From positions 984,101 through 1,048,100 of the forward strand of contig NZ_LWLE01000001.1 in the NCBI RefSeq assembly GCF_001905125.1: a DNA stretch of 64,000 nucleotides. Reading direction: 5' to 3'. Positions 34,873 to 41,965 of this stretch are shown one piece after another. The translations under genes and the position numbers were made by a program. Numbering within the stretch: the first letter of the stretch is position 1; each line of letters opens with the position of its first letter. This stretch comes from Streptomyces sp. TSRI0281 (GTDB lineage Bacteria > Actinomycetota > Actinomycetes > Streptomycetales > Streptomycetaceae). The notes below the pieces were generated by a model. That model was not told the origin of the DNA, did not search any database, and saw only the letters and a program-made list of their open reading frames with translations.

Positions 34873-35358
34873 TCACCTGCCCGCGACGATCTCGGCCAGG
34901 TGGTTCAGCGAGTTGCCGAGATGCTCGGGGCCGAACGGCGGGAACGGGAAGTTCTCCCGGATGGAGGGCGGCACCGCCGACCAGTCGTAGGTGAGCGTGA
35001 CCCCGGTCTCGGACGGGCCGATCGACGCGAGGTCGTAGCGCCAGGTCCAGCCGCCGTACTCCACCTGCCCGTCGTCCTTCTCCTGCCCCGTCAACCAGCC
35101 GATGGCGCGCGGCTGTTCGAGCACGTGGACCTTGTTGGCCACCTGGTAGTCAACCTTCGGGTGGTGGGAGTGATGCATGTCCATCCGGAAGATCTGCCCC
35201 ACCTCGGTCAGCGGCGCCCGGTCGCCCACTTCCTGTATCCAGCCGGTGCCGTCGATCGCGGCATGGGTCGTCGGGTCCGCCAGCACCGCGAACACCTTCT
35301 CGGCGGGCGCGGCAACAGTCAGGGTGGCGCTCACATTCTCCTGGTCCACGGTGTTCAC
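34873..35358 (-). CDS. SRPBCC-family (polyketide cyclase/START-like) protein
   Basis: 161 residues if started at GTG 35358 (VNTVDQENVSATL); ATG 35376 and GTG 35349 are alternatives, the latter with AAGGAG 11 nt upstream. The SRPBCC pattern: SATLTVAAPAEKVFAVLADP (first strand and helix), GDRAPLTEVGQIFRMDMHH, YEVxxx-like KVDYQVANKVHVLEQPRAIG, and a long C-terminal helix LGNSLNHLAEIV. The family binds hydrophobic ligands in a cavity. Partner or ligand is unknown. Two copies of GGGACGTTCCCC (35410-35421, 35424-35435) lie upstream. Confidence 0.88.
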   Translation of the reverse strand: MNTVDQENVSATLTVAAPAEKVFAVLADPTTHAAIDGTGWIQEVGDRAPLTEVGQIFRMDMHHSHHPKVDYQVANKVHVLEQPRAIGWLTGQEKDDGQVEYGGWTWRYDLASIGPSETGVTLTYDWSAVPPSIRENFPFPPFGPEHLGNSLNHLAEIVAGR

Positions 35359-35409
35359 CGCTCCTTGTCGTCTCATCCCGGTTCTCCCGCGGGCGCGGAA
35401 GGCTGAAGG

Positions 35410-35435
35410 GGGACGTTCCCCATGGGACGTTCCCC
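35410..35435. promoter_or_regulatory. direct repeat upstream of the SRPBCC gene
   Basis: GGGACGTTCCCC occurs at 35410-35421 and 35424-35435, a 14-bp period. Each copy is itself nearly palindromic. This lies about 50-75 bp upstream of the SRPBCC start and may be an operator; the regulator is unknown. Confidence 0.45.
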
Positions 35436-35654
35436 TACGCAGACGGCGCGGCGGGGCAGAACTCATCGGTCGAGCGTTCGCGAACCGCGCCCGTGCAACC
35501 GCACCCGGACTGCGACCAGCAACGTCACCCGGACCCCAACATCCTCTTGTACATAACGTGACTCTTCCTCATCTTCCTTTTGAACGTGGTCACTTATAAG
35601 TTGTGGCGCGCGAAGGAGGCTTCGCGCGCGGCCGAGGGGCGGGCGGAGTCCGGC

Positions 35655-36059
35655 ATGGCAGTGCACAACCCTGATCTCGAAGTCCCGGAAGACGACGGGC
35701 TGACGAAGCTCGCCAACGATCTCCACGCCATGCAGCGGCATCTGGACAGCCAGGTAAGGCAGATGGACGGCATCGTGGACCGGATCCAGTCGCGCTGGCG
35801 GGGGGCGACCGGTGAGGCCTACCGCACCCTGCAGAAGGGCGCGGCGGAGGACGCCGTACGGATTCGTGAGGATCTGCGGCTGCTGGAGGAAGCGGCCCGG
35901 CTCGCCCGGGACGGCTTCACCGAGCAGGAGCTGGACGTCCTGGCACAGATGCGGCGGGTACAGGCCGACGCCGACATCGCTCGGGAGGCCGCCGCTCTTC
36001 AGGCCCCGCCCGCCGCGCCGGTGCCACCCGCTCCCCGCAGCCGGATCAACGACCTATAG
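35655..36059 (+). CDS. WXG100-like protein, partner of the toxin
   Basis: 134 residues from ATG 35655 with GCGGAG 7 nt upstream. Two long helices joined at RIQSRWRGATGEAYRTLQ, in which Trp-Arg-Gly is the WxG turn. The N-terminal helix is TKLANDLHAMQRHLDSQVRQ. The tail is Ala/Pro-rich (EAAALQAPPAAPVPPAPRS). WXG100-type proteins are secreted by the ESX/type VII system as dimers and often accompany a large toxin. It opens a run of same-strand genes ending at 39933. Confidence 0.85.
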   Translation: MAVHNPDLEVPEDDGLTKLANDLHAMQRHLDSQVRQMDGIVDRIQSRWRGATGEAYRTLQKGAAEDAVRIREDLRLLEEAARLARDGFTEQELDVLAQMRRVQADADIAREAAALQAPPAAPVPPAPRSRINDL

Positions 36060-36076
36060 CGGGGGGGGGCCGGGAC

Positions 36077-36379
36077 GTGACGAGCGACGATCACATAGGT
36101 GTCGACATCATCGCCTTACAGGCGCTGGCGGGCGAGTTGGAGGAGATCCTCCGGAAGCTCAACGAGGAACTGGGGCTGCTGTACGAGCGCACGGAGAAGG
36201 TGGTGCTCGGGTGGCAGGGCGACGCGCGTGATTCCTTCGTCCTCACCCTGGACCGGTGGAGCGCCGAAATGGCCGATCTCAAAGCCCGCCAGACCTGGCT
36301 GCACGAGGTCGTGACCGGCGCCCACACCAACTACAGCGCCGCTCATCAAGCGGTACTGCGCGGCTGGGGGGCTGCCTGA
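36077..36379 (+). CDS. WXG100-family protein
   Basis: 100 residues, the standard WXG100 length, from GTG 36077. The two helices are ALQALAGELEEILRKLNEEL and WSAEMADLKARQTWLHEVVT, and the connecting turn is VVLGWQGDARDSFVLTL with the canonical Trp-Gln-Gly. It probably pairs with the protein encoded at 35655 and helps export the toxin that follows; its TGA overlaps the toxin ATG by one base. Confidence 0.92.
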   Translation: MTSDDHIGVDIIALQALAGELEEILRKLNEELGLLYERTEKVVLGWQGDARDSFVLTLDRWSAEMADLKARQTWLHEVVTGAHTNYSAAHQAVLRGWGAA

Positions 36380-38199
36380 TGGCCACTCCCCCGCCGCCAC
36401 CGCCGGGCTCCGGCGGGAACAGCGGCGGTCCGCCGACCACGCCCGCGGTTCCGTCGCCCGCCCCGGGGAAGCTCTACGACCCGCAGGGCAACGACATCTC
36501 CCAGGCTCAGCCCAAGCCCGACCCGGTGAAGGAGGTCCAGTCACTCAAGCCGTCGGTGGACCCCGGGGGCTTCGTCAGTGGCTTCGACGTCGACCCGGGT
36601 CACGTCTGGTACACCTCGTACCTGATCCGGAACCATCAGTCGGACTTCCACAAGGCCCCGAAGTATCTGCTGGACGCCCTGGAAGGCCACAAGCACGTCT
36701 GCGGCATCGGCTCGGGACCTTCGGAGTTCGTGCAGCAGTACAACGCCGTCACCGCCCTCTATCTGGAGGTGTGGGCCAAGGCCGTGGTCGCGGTGGGCGG
36801 TGTCTCCACCGGCCTGACCATCACCGCGAACAACTACGTCAGCGCGGAGTACGCCTCCCATCCCAGCTGGGGCGCCCCGACCACCCTGAAGGCCGTACCG
36901 GAGGTGATCCGGACCCCGCCGCCGTACGGAAAGGTGGCGGACCTCGGCTGGGGAGGCGGGGACGGCGGCGGCGCCTGGGGCGACCGGATCATCGACAACG
37001 TGATGGGCGAGGTGGGCCGGGCCTTGCACTGGCTCCTGGAGCAGGCCCTGAGACGGGCTCTCCGGCACGGCAAGGTCGCCGACATCACCCCCGGCGGCAA
37101 CGACGACGATCTGCCGAAGGTGGCCGCGCTCTGGCGCAAGGTCGCCGATGACGCCGAGAAATCCGGCCGGGACCTCGACGCGGCAATCGGCTACCTGCGA
37201 GATCCCGGTCCCTCGCCGGTCAGCGGCGAATGGCAGGCGGCCATGGGCCAGTTCACCGGAAGCCTGTGGGGTACGAGGCCCTGGGGGAAGAACGCGCCCA
37301 GCCCCGTGGCCAAGGGGTACCGCTGGAAGCACATGTCCGGCCAGCAGCCCGTTCTCCAGATCCTGATCGATACCGCGCGCAAGATCGCCGATCTCCTGGA
37401 CCGGTTCGCCGACGCGGTGAGGGCGGTCCGCAAGGTGATCGAGCGGGTGTACATCCAGGCCGCCAAGGACTGCATGGAACTGGACAATTTCAAGGGTGCG
37501 GCCGAGGACATCTTCCGTCTCGTCATCGGCAACGTGGTGGGCCTGGCCGAGCAGTTCATCGAGAACATCGACACTCCGACGCTCGACAGCGGGGTGAACC
37601 GCTACAACGCCGACACCCAAATCCTGGCACAGCAGATGAAGGGGCTGACCGACGCGCTGGACGAGGCGAGGAAGAGCGTGCCGACCTTCCTCGCCGAGGA
37701 GGCCCGCGCCCAGGCGATCGGTGCACGGAGCATCGAGGGGTACGAGCCGCAGCACAACTGGACGGTGCCCGGGGACAGCGCCGCGAACCACACGTACCCC
37801 ATCGACCTCGCCAACCAGGAGGACACGAAGGTCGGTACGCAGACCACGCACCCCATCGACCGGCACGTGGCTCTGACCCCCGAACAATTGCAGCAGCGCA
37901 TGCGGGACCAGCACCCTCCGGCCGCGTCCTCGTTCACGGACCTCACCAGCGCCCAGCGGTTCGTCCAGGCGGCGATCGACCGGAACGAAGCGGACATCAC
38001 GCAAAAGCTGACGGCCAACCCCACCGGGCAGTTCCTGCTGGACAAGACCGACTTCGGCCCGGAAGTCACCGGATCAACCGTGACCAGTGCCACCGGGCTC
38101 CCGACCGACACGCACAATGTGATCGTCCGCATCCAAGGTGTCAACGACGGCAGAGTGCCGCCGTTCATCGTGGTCACCGCCTTCCCTGAGTCCCCCTAG
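36379..38199 (+). CDS. polymorphic toxin with C-terminal RNase A-like domain
   Basis: 606 residues. A Pro/Gly-rich head (MATPPPPPPGSGGNSGGPPT) is followed by helical segments, a Gly/Trp-rich stretch (DLGWGGGDGGGAWGD) and a helical region (ILIDTARKIADLLDRFADAV, LVIGNVVGLAEQFIENIDTP). The last 111 residues match the bacterial RNase A-like domain seen in CdiA toxins: RHVALTPEQLQQRM gives His496 and Arg507 (11 apart, as in the Yersinia enzyme as I recall), and FIVVTAFPES gives Thr600 and Phe602 where Tyr is usual. It would degrade RNA of a competitor. The immunity gene follows 19 nt later. Confidence 0.87.
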   Translation: MATPPPPPPGSGGNSGGPPTTPAVPSPAPGKLYDPQGNDISQAQPKPDPVKEVQSLKPSVDPGGFVSGFDVDPGHVWYTSYLIRNHQSDFHKAPKYLLDALEGHKHVCGIGSGPSEFVQQYNAVTALYLEVWAKAVVAVGGVSTGLTITANNYVSAEYASHPSWGAPTTLKAVPEVIRTPPPYGKVADLGWGGGDGGGAWGDRIIDNVMGEVGRALHWLLEQALRRALRHGKVADITPGGNDDDLPKVAALWRKVADDAEKSGRDLDAAIGYLRDPGPSPVSGEWQAAMGQFTGSLWGTRPWGKNAPSPVAKGYRWKHMSGQQPVLQILIDTARKIADLLDRFADAVRAVRKVIERVYIQAAKDCMELDNFKGAAEDIFRLVIGNVVGLAEQFIENIDTPTLDSGVNRYNADTQILAQQMKGLTDALDEARKSVPTFLAEEARAQAIGARSIEGYEPQHNWTVPGDSAANHTYPIDLANQEDTKVGTQTTHPIDRHVALTPEQLQQRMRDQHPPAASSFTDLTSAQRFVQAAIDRNEADITQKLTANPTGQFLLDKTDFGPEVTGSTVTSATGLPTDTHNVIVRIQGVNDGRVPPFIVVTAFPESP

Positions 38200-38218
38200 C
38201 CAGGTCAGGAACCGCCCC

Positions 38219-38968
38219 GTGCACGAGAACCACTTCCGCTACTCGGCCGCCCGCACGCTGCTCAGCCCCTTCCTGCCCTTCACCTCCCCCGGCATTCCCG
38301 CCGACCCCGAGGTGAGGGCCGAGGCGCTGCAGGCTCCGTTGCGCGCGTTGTGGGACCGGTGGGAGCGGGGCGGAGTGACGGTCCACGAGGCCGCCGCCGA
38401 GGTGCGGGCCATCGGGGAGGCCCTGGCGGCGGGCGGTTCGGCGGTGGAAGGGGTACCCAAGGATCTGCGGGAGCTGGCGGAGAGGTCCGGAGCCGGGGGC
38501 GAGCCGTCGGTGTTCCTCGACATCGCCTCGTACGCCGACGAGTGGCCGGCCGGTCTGTACGCCAGGCTCGGCAGCACGGTCCCGACCGTGTGGGAACTGG
38601 GCCTGCGGTTCCCGCAGCTGACCCAGATGCTGTCGCTGTACTTCGGGCAGGACGGCATCGCGCTGGAGGACCCGGACCTGACCGACGTCGAGGGGATCGG
38701 GCTGTTCGTCGCCGAATGCCACGGGGGCGGGCTGTGCCAGTGGCGGCTGCCGCCCCTCGTCGCCGAATGCGCGGAGGCCCTCGCGCTCTTCCCCGACGAA
38801 GGCGCCCTGAGCCGGTTCTTCGCCGTCGAACTCGGCCTCGGCTCCGGGTCCCAGGAGTCCTGGACCACCTGGCTGACCCTGATCCCCGACACCCTGACCG
38901 ACCATCTGCGCCGGGAGCACGGGCCGATCGCCTGGACCGGCGGCCGAGAGGAGCCGACGCCGTGCTGA
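38219..38968 (+). CDS. immunity protein to RNase A-like toxin (CdiI_2-like)
   Basis: 249 residues from GTG 38219, directly after the toxin. GLRFPQLTQMLSLYFGQDGI matches the CdiI_2 pattern (RFPxLxxxLxxYFxQD), which is also seen in the gene at 39277 (RFPELGQFLGGWFSQDFG). The rest is helical, including EAAAEVRAIGEALAAGG and LPPLVAECAEALALFPD. Immunity proteins of this family bind and block RNase A-like CdiA toxins. Its 3' end overlaps the orphan toxin fragment by 7 nt. Confidence 0.82.
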   Translation: MHENHFRYSAARTLLSPFLPFTSPGIPADPEVRAEALQAPLRALWDRWERGGVTVHEAAAEVRAIGEALAAGGSAVEGVPKDLRELAERSGAGGEPSVFLDIASYADEWPAGLYARLGSTVPTVWELGLRFPQLTQMLSLYFGQDGIALEDPDLTDVEGIGLFVAECHGGGLCQWRLPPLVAECAEALALFPDEGALSRFFAVELGLGSGSQESWTTWLTLIPDTLTDHLRREHGPIAWTGGREEPTPC

Positions 38969-39261
38969 CGCGTTCCGCCACCTATACCGACCGGGAGACC
39001 GCCCAGTGGGCCACCCAGGCGGTGGTCAGCCAGAACGAGCAGTCGGTGCACCGATGGCTGGCCCTGTCGACCCGGCAGCGGCTCACCATCGAGGCGTCCT
39101 GGCCGTCCCGGCCCGAGCCGGTCGGGCAGGTGCTGCTCCAGGCGATGATGCTGGCCGGACTCGGACCGGTGGACGCGCGGGCCGCGCGGGTGGTGCTGAA
39201 GACCGCCCCGGACAGTCCGCTCGGCTTCGCCGTGCACGCCACCTTCCCGATCCACCTCTGA
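38962..39261 (+). CDS. orphan, truncated RNase A-like toxin domain
   Basis: 99 codons from GTG 38962. SATYTDRETAQWATQAVVSQ parallels SSFTDLTSAQRFVQAAIDRN of the full toxin, and ARVVLKTAPDSPLGFAVHAT parallels its NVIVRIQG...FIVVTA end. The part that would contain the catalytic His and Arg is missing, and the Thr position appears shifted (HATFP versus VTAFP). Orphan toxin tips like this accumulate downstream in polymorphic-toxin loci and can recombine into the main toxin gene. It probably is not toxic by itself. It is followed 15 nt later by its own immunity-like gene. Confidence 0.75.
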   Translation: MLTRSATYTDRETAQWATQAVVSQNEQSVHRWLALSTRQRLTIEASWPSRPEPVGQVLLQAMMLAGLGPVDARAARVVLKTAPDSPLGFAVHATFPIHL

Positions 39262-39276
39262 GAGGAAGGGCCCGCC

Positions 39277-39933
39277 ATGGCGTTGACCCCGCTCCAGCAC
39301 GACCGCCAGTACGGCGAGATGGACCAGGTGCTCCGGGCGTACGCCGGGCTGCCCGCCGACGACACCGAGGAGAAGCCCGGCGAAGCCCTCACCGCCTATC
39401 TGCGGCACACCTGGCACACCCGGCCCTGGGCGATCGGCGCCGCCGAGACGCAGCTGCGCGAGTACGCCCGCAATCCCCCCGGGCCGCTGCGGCTGCGGCT
39501 CGGCGAGGTCTATCCGCTGCCCGACACCGGGCTGGACAACGCGGCGGTGCGGTCCTGGCTGCTGATTATCGCCGGCCATCTGCGGCGCAGCCTGGCGGAG
39601 GGTGACGTGCCGGCGCCCGGGGCGCCTCGTACACCGTGGGAGTGGCAGGCCCGGTTCCCTGAGCTGGGGCAGTTCCTGGGCGGCTGGTTCTCGCAGGACT
39701 TCGGGGCGGAGTTCGAGGAGCACGAGGAGGCGCTGCGCGACTACCTGGACACATCGGACCGCGGCCTCACGGCCCGGATGCTCGGTGAGGTGCACGAGCT
39801 GCTCGCGCTGAGCCTGGACGAGGCGGACCTCTCCCTGGGCCTGGCGGTCCTGGGCCTGGAGGTGGACCCTCCGGCTCCGTACAGCCATCGCGCCTGGCTG
39901 GAGATGATCGCGGAGGACGTGGCACGGGGCTGA
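39277..39933 (+). CDS. second CdiI_2-type immunity protein
   Basis: 218 residues, GAGAGGAAGG upstream of ATG 39277. RFPELGQFLGGWFSQDFGAE followed by FEEHEEALRDYLD and ARMLGEVHELLALSLDEADL is the CdiI_2 pattern, closing with HRAWLEMIAEDVARG. It pairs in position with the orphan toxin fragment at 38962, as the first immunity gene pairs with the full toxin. Its N-terminal 110 residues are an extra domain (HDRQYGEMDQVLRAYAG, AVRSWLLIIAGHLRRSL) that may be shared with other immunity proteins. Confidence 0.85.
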   Translation: MALTPLQHDRQYGEMDQVLRAYAGLPADDTEEKPGEALTAYLRHTWHTRPWAIGAAETQLREYARNPPGPLRLRLGEVYPLPDTGLDNAAVRSWLLIIAGHLRRSLAEGDVPAPGAPRTPWEWQARFPELGQFLGGWFSQDFGAEFEEHEEALRDYLDTSDRGLTARMLGEVHELLALSLDEADLSLGLAVLGLEVDPPAPYSHRAWLEMIAEDVARG

Positions 39934-40059
39934 GCAGCTCGGGGGTTAGCCCCACCCCGCACCGGGCGGGTAGCAGGATCGCCCCGTGAGGCCGCCTCCG
40001 GAGATGCTGGGCCCGGCGGATATCGCCGGTTTCCCGAACAGTTCCAGAGGAGTTGGCGC

Positions 40060-41244
40060 GTGCGCGAGCAGGCATGGCAGAGGTTCCGTTCTCCCGGGCG
40101 GCAGAGCGGGCGGCGCGGCAGTCGGCGTGCGGCCGCCGCAGCCGCCGCGGTGGTCGTCGGCGTCATGACGATGGGTGCCCTGGCGCCACCCGCGGCGTTC
40201 GCCGCCTCCGGGCGGACCGACACCGTCCAGCGGGGCCTGAACACGCTGGTGCACCCCGACGGGCCGCCCGGCGCGCTGGCGAGCGTCACGGACCGCGACG
40301 GCCGCATCCGTCACTACACCGCGGGGATCGGCGACCTGGCCACCGGTGCGAAGGTGCCCACGGACGGCCGGATACGGATCGGCAGCAACACCAAGACGTT
40401 CACCGCGGTCGTCGTGCTGCAACTGGTCGGTGAGGGGAAGATCCGCCTCGACGCCCCGGTCGACACCTATCTGCCGGGCCTCGTACGCGGGGAGGGGATC
40501 GACGGAAGCCGCATCACCGTCCGTCACCTCCTCCAGCAGACCAGCGGGCTCCCCAACTACAGCAACTACCTGGGCGAGGAGGTCCGTTACTTCGCTCCCC
40601 GCGAGCTTGTCGACATCGCGCTCCAGCACAAGGCCGGCTTCGAGCCGGGGAAGAAGTGGGAGTACAGCAACACGAACTACGTACTGGCGGGCCTGATCGT
40701 CGAGAAGGTCACGAGAAATTCCCTCGCCAAGGAGATGGACCGGCGCATCATCAAGCGCGTCGGGCTGCGCCACACCTACTTCCCGGCCCCCGGTGACGCG
40801 ACCGTCCGAGGGCCCCATCCCAAGGGCTACTACCAGGATGCGGTGGGCGCTCCGCTGACCGACATCACGGAGATCGATCCCTCCTGGGGGTGGGCGGCAG
40901 GGCAGTTGATCTCCACCGACTCCGATCTCAACCGCTTCTTCGGCGCGCTCCTGCGCGGCCACCTCCTCCGCCCGGCCCAGCTCGCCGAGATGCGCGGCGC
41001 CACCCGCCCCGCGGACAAGACCTTCGGCCCCGGCGCCCGCTACGGACTGGGGCTCGTGAGCAGGCCGCTGCCGTGCGACGGCGGAATCTACTGGGGCCAC
41101 GGCGGCAGCTTCCCGGGATACGAGACCCGGGGCGGCGCCACCGACGACGGCCGCGCCGCCCATGTCGCGGTCACCGTCCAGCTGAACGACGAGGCGTCCA
41201 GGAAGCGTGTCGACAGCGTCGTGGAAACGGCCCTGTGCCGGTGA
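40060..41244 (+). CDS. secreted serine hydrolase (beta-lactamase/DD-peptidase family)
   Basis: 394 residues from GTG 40060. A long Arg/Ala signal peptide (AAAAAAAVVVGVMTMGALAP, cut near AAFAAS) precedes a class C beta-lactamase-like domain. Catalytic motifs: SNTK (nucleophile Ser and Lys in RIGSNTKTFTAVVV), YSN in WEYSNTNYVLAG, and HGG in YWGHGGSFPGYET. HLLQQTSGLPNYSNYL is another family mark. Likely a D-alanyl-D-alanine carboxypeptidase or esterase acting on the cell wall. It stands between two groups of WXG-type genes, but no link is shown. Confidence 0.93.
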   Translation: MREQAWQRFRSPGRQSGRRGSRRAAAAAAAVVVGVMTMGALAPPAAFAASGRTDTVQRGLNTLVHPDGPPGALASVTDRDGRIRHYTAGIGDLATGAKVPTDGRIRIGSNTKTFTAVVVLQLVGEGKIRLDAPVDTYLPGLVRGEGIDGSRITVRHLLQQTSGLPNYSNYLGEEVRYFAPRELVDIALQHKAGFEPGKKWEYSNTNYVLAGLIVEKVTRNSLAKEMDRRIIKRVGLRHTYFPAPGDATVRGPHPKGYYQDAVGAPLTDITEIDPSWGWAAGQLISTDSDLNRFFGALLRGHLLRPAQLAEMRGATRPADKTFGPGARYGLGLVSRPLPCDGGIYWGHGGSFPGYETRGGATDDGRAAHVAVTVQLNDEASRKRVDSVVETALCR

Positions 41245-41308
41245 TTTCCCGGACGCGGAGCGCGTGCGCCGCCGCGTCCGGGCTGCGGGCGCCCGTGGTG
41301 GCTCCGGC

Positions 41309-41893
41309 TCAGGAGTGGACGATCGTCTGCCCCTCCGGTACCCGGTAGCAGCCGGACGTGACGTCGATGCCGATGCTCGGGGTGTCGCGCTTGCTGTACG
41401 CGACGACCCAGACGCTCACCTTCCTGGCGTCGTTGTCCGCGACGAGGTTGAGGTTCTTGTTGGGGCTGTTGTCGCGGAAGGAGTCCTTGACCACCCAGCC
41501 GTCCGTGCTCAGCTTCTTCTTGAGGTTGGCCATGGCGGTGTCGTTGTCGGCACCGGACGTCGGGAGGAAGTTCCAGGGGTGGTGGACCCGGAAGTAGGTG
41601 TCCGGGTCCTTGCCCTCGCACTCCCGGACGCCGGGCCCCGGTGCGGATGCCTCGCCGGGCACCCCCACGAAGTCGTAGAGCTGGCTGGAGACCTCCTTCA
41701 CGGCGGCGACCGCCTCCGTGGTGCCCGCGGTGCCCGCGGACGGGATCTCCCGTGCCGTCGTGCCGGACGAGGACTTGCCGGTGTCGTTGTCAGTCATGCC
41801 ACATCCGGTGAGGAGGAGTCCGGTCAGTGCGAGGGCCAGGCAGGTGCCGCCCGGCCGGTACCGACGCGGGACGGGGAGTGGTGCACGGAGCAT
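41309..41893 (-). CDS. lipoprotein of unknown function
   Basis: 194 residues. Basic start and hydrophobic helix (GGTCLALALTGLLLTGCGM) ending in a lipobox LLTGC, so it is anchored to the outer face of the membrane. The mature part has a Ser/Thr/Gly-rich linker and a small domain with two further Cys (VRECEGKDPDTYFRVHHPWN, VTSGCYRVPEG). No family is recognised. It lies downstream of the DUF1023 hydrolase gene with a 72-nt gap and may be in the same operon as the WXG-like partner. Confidence 0.85.
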   Translation of the reverse strand: MLRAPLPVPRRYRPGGTCLALALTGLLLTGCGMTDNDTGKSSSGTTAREIPSAGTAGTTEAVAAVKEVSSQLYDFVGVPGEASAPGPGVRECEGKDPDTYFRVHHPWNFLPTSGADNDTAMANLKKKLSTDGWVVKDSFRDNSPNKNLNLVADNDARKVSVWVVAYSKRDTPSIGIDVTSGCYRVPEGQTIVHS

Positions 41894-41965
41894 GAAGTTC
41901 CTCGGTGTTCCTCGGTGGGTCGGTGACGGTGCCGCCGCACGGCGGCACCGTCCGGGAGCGCCGCG

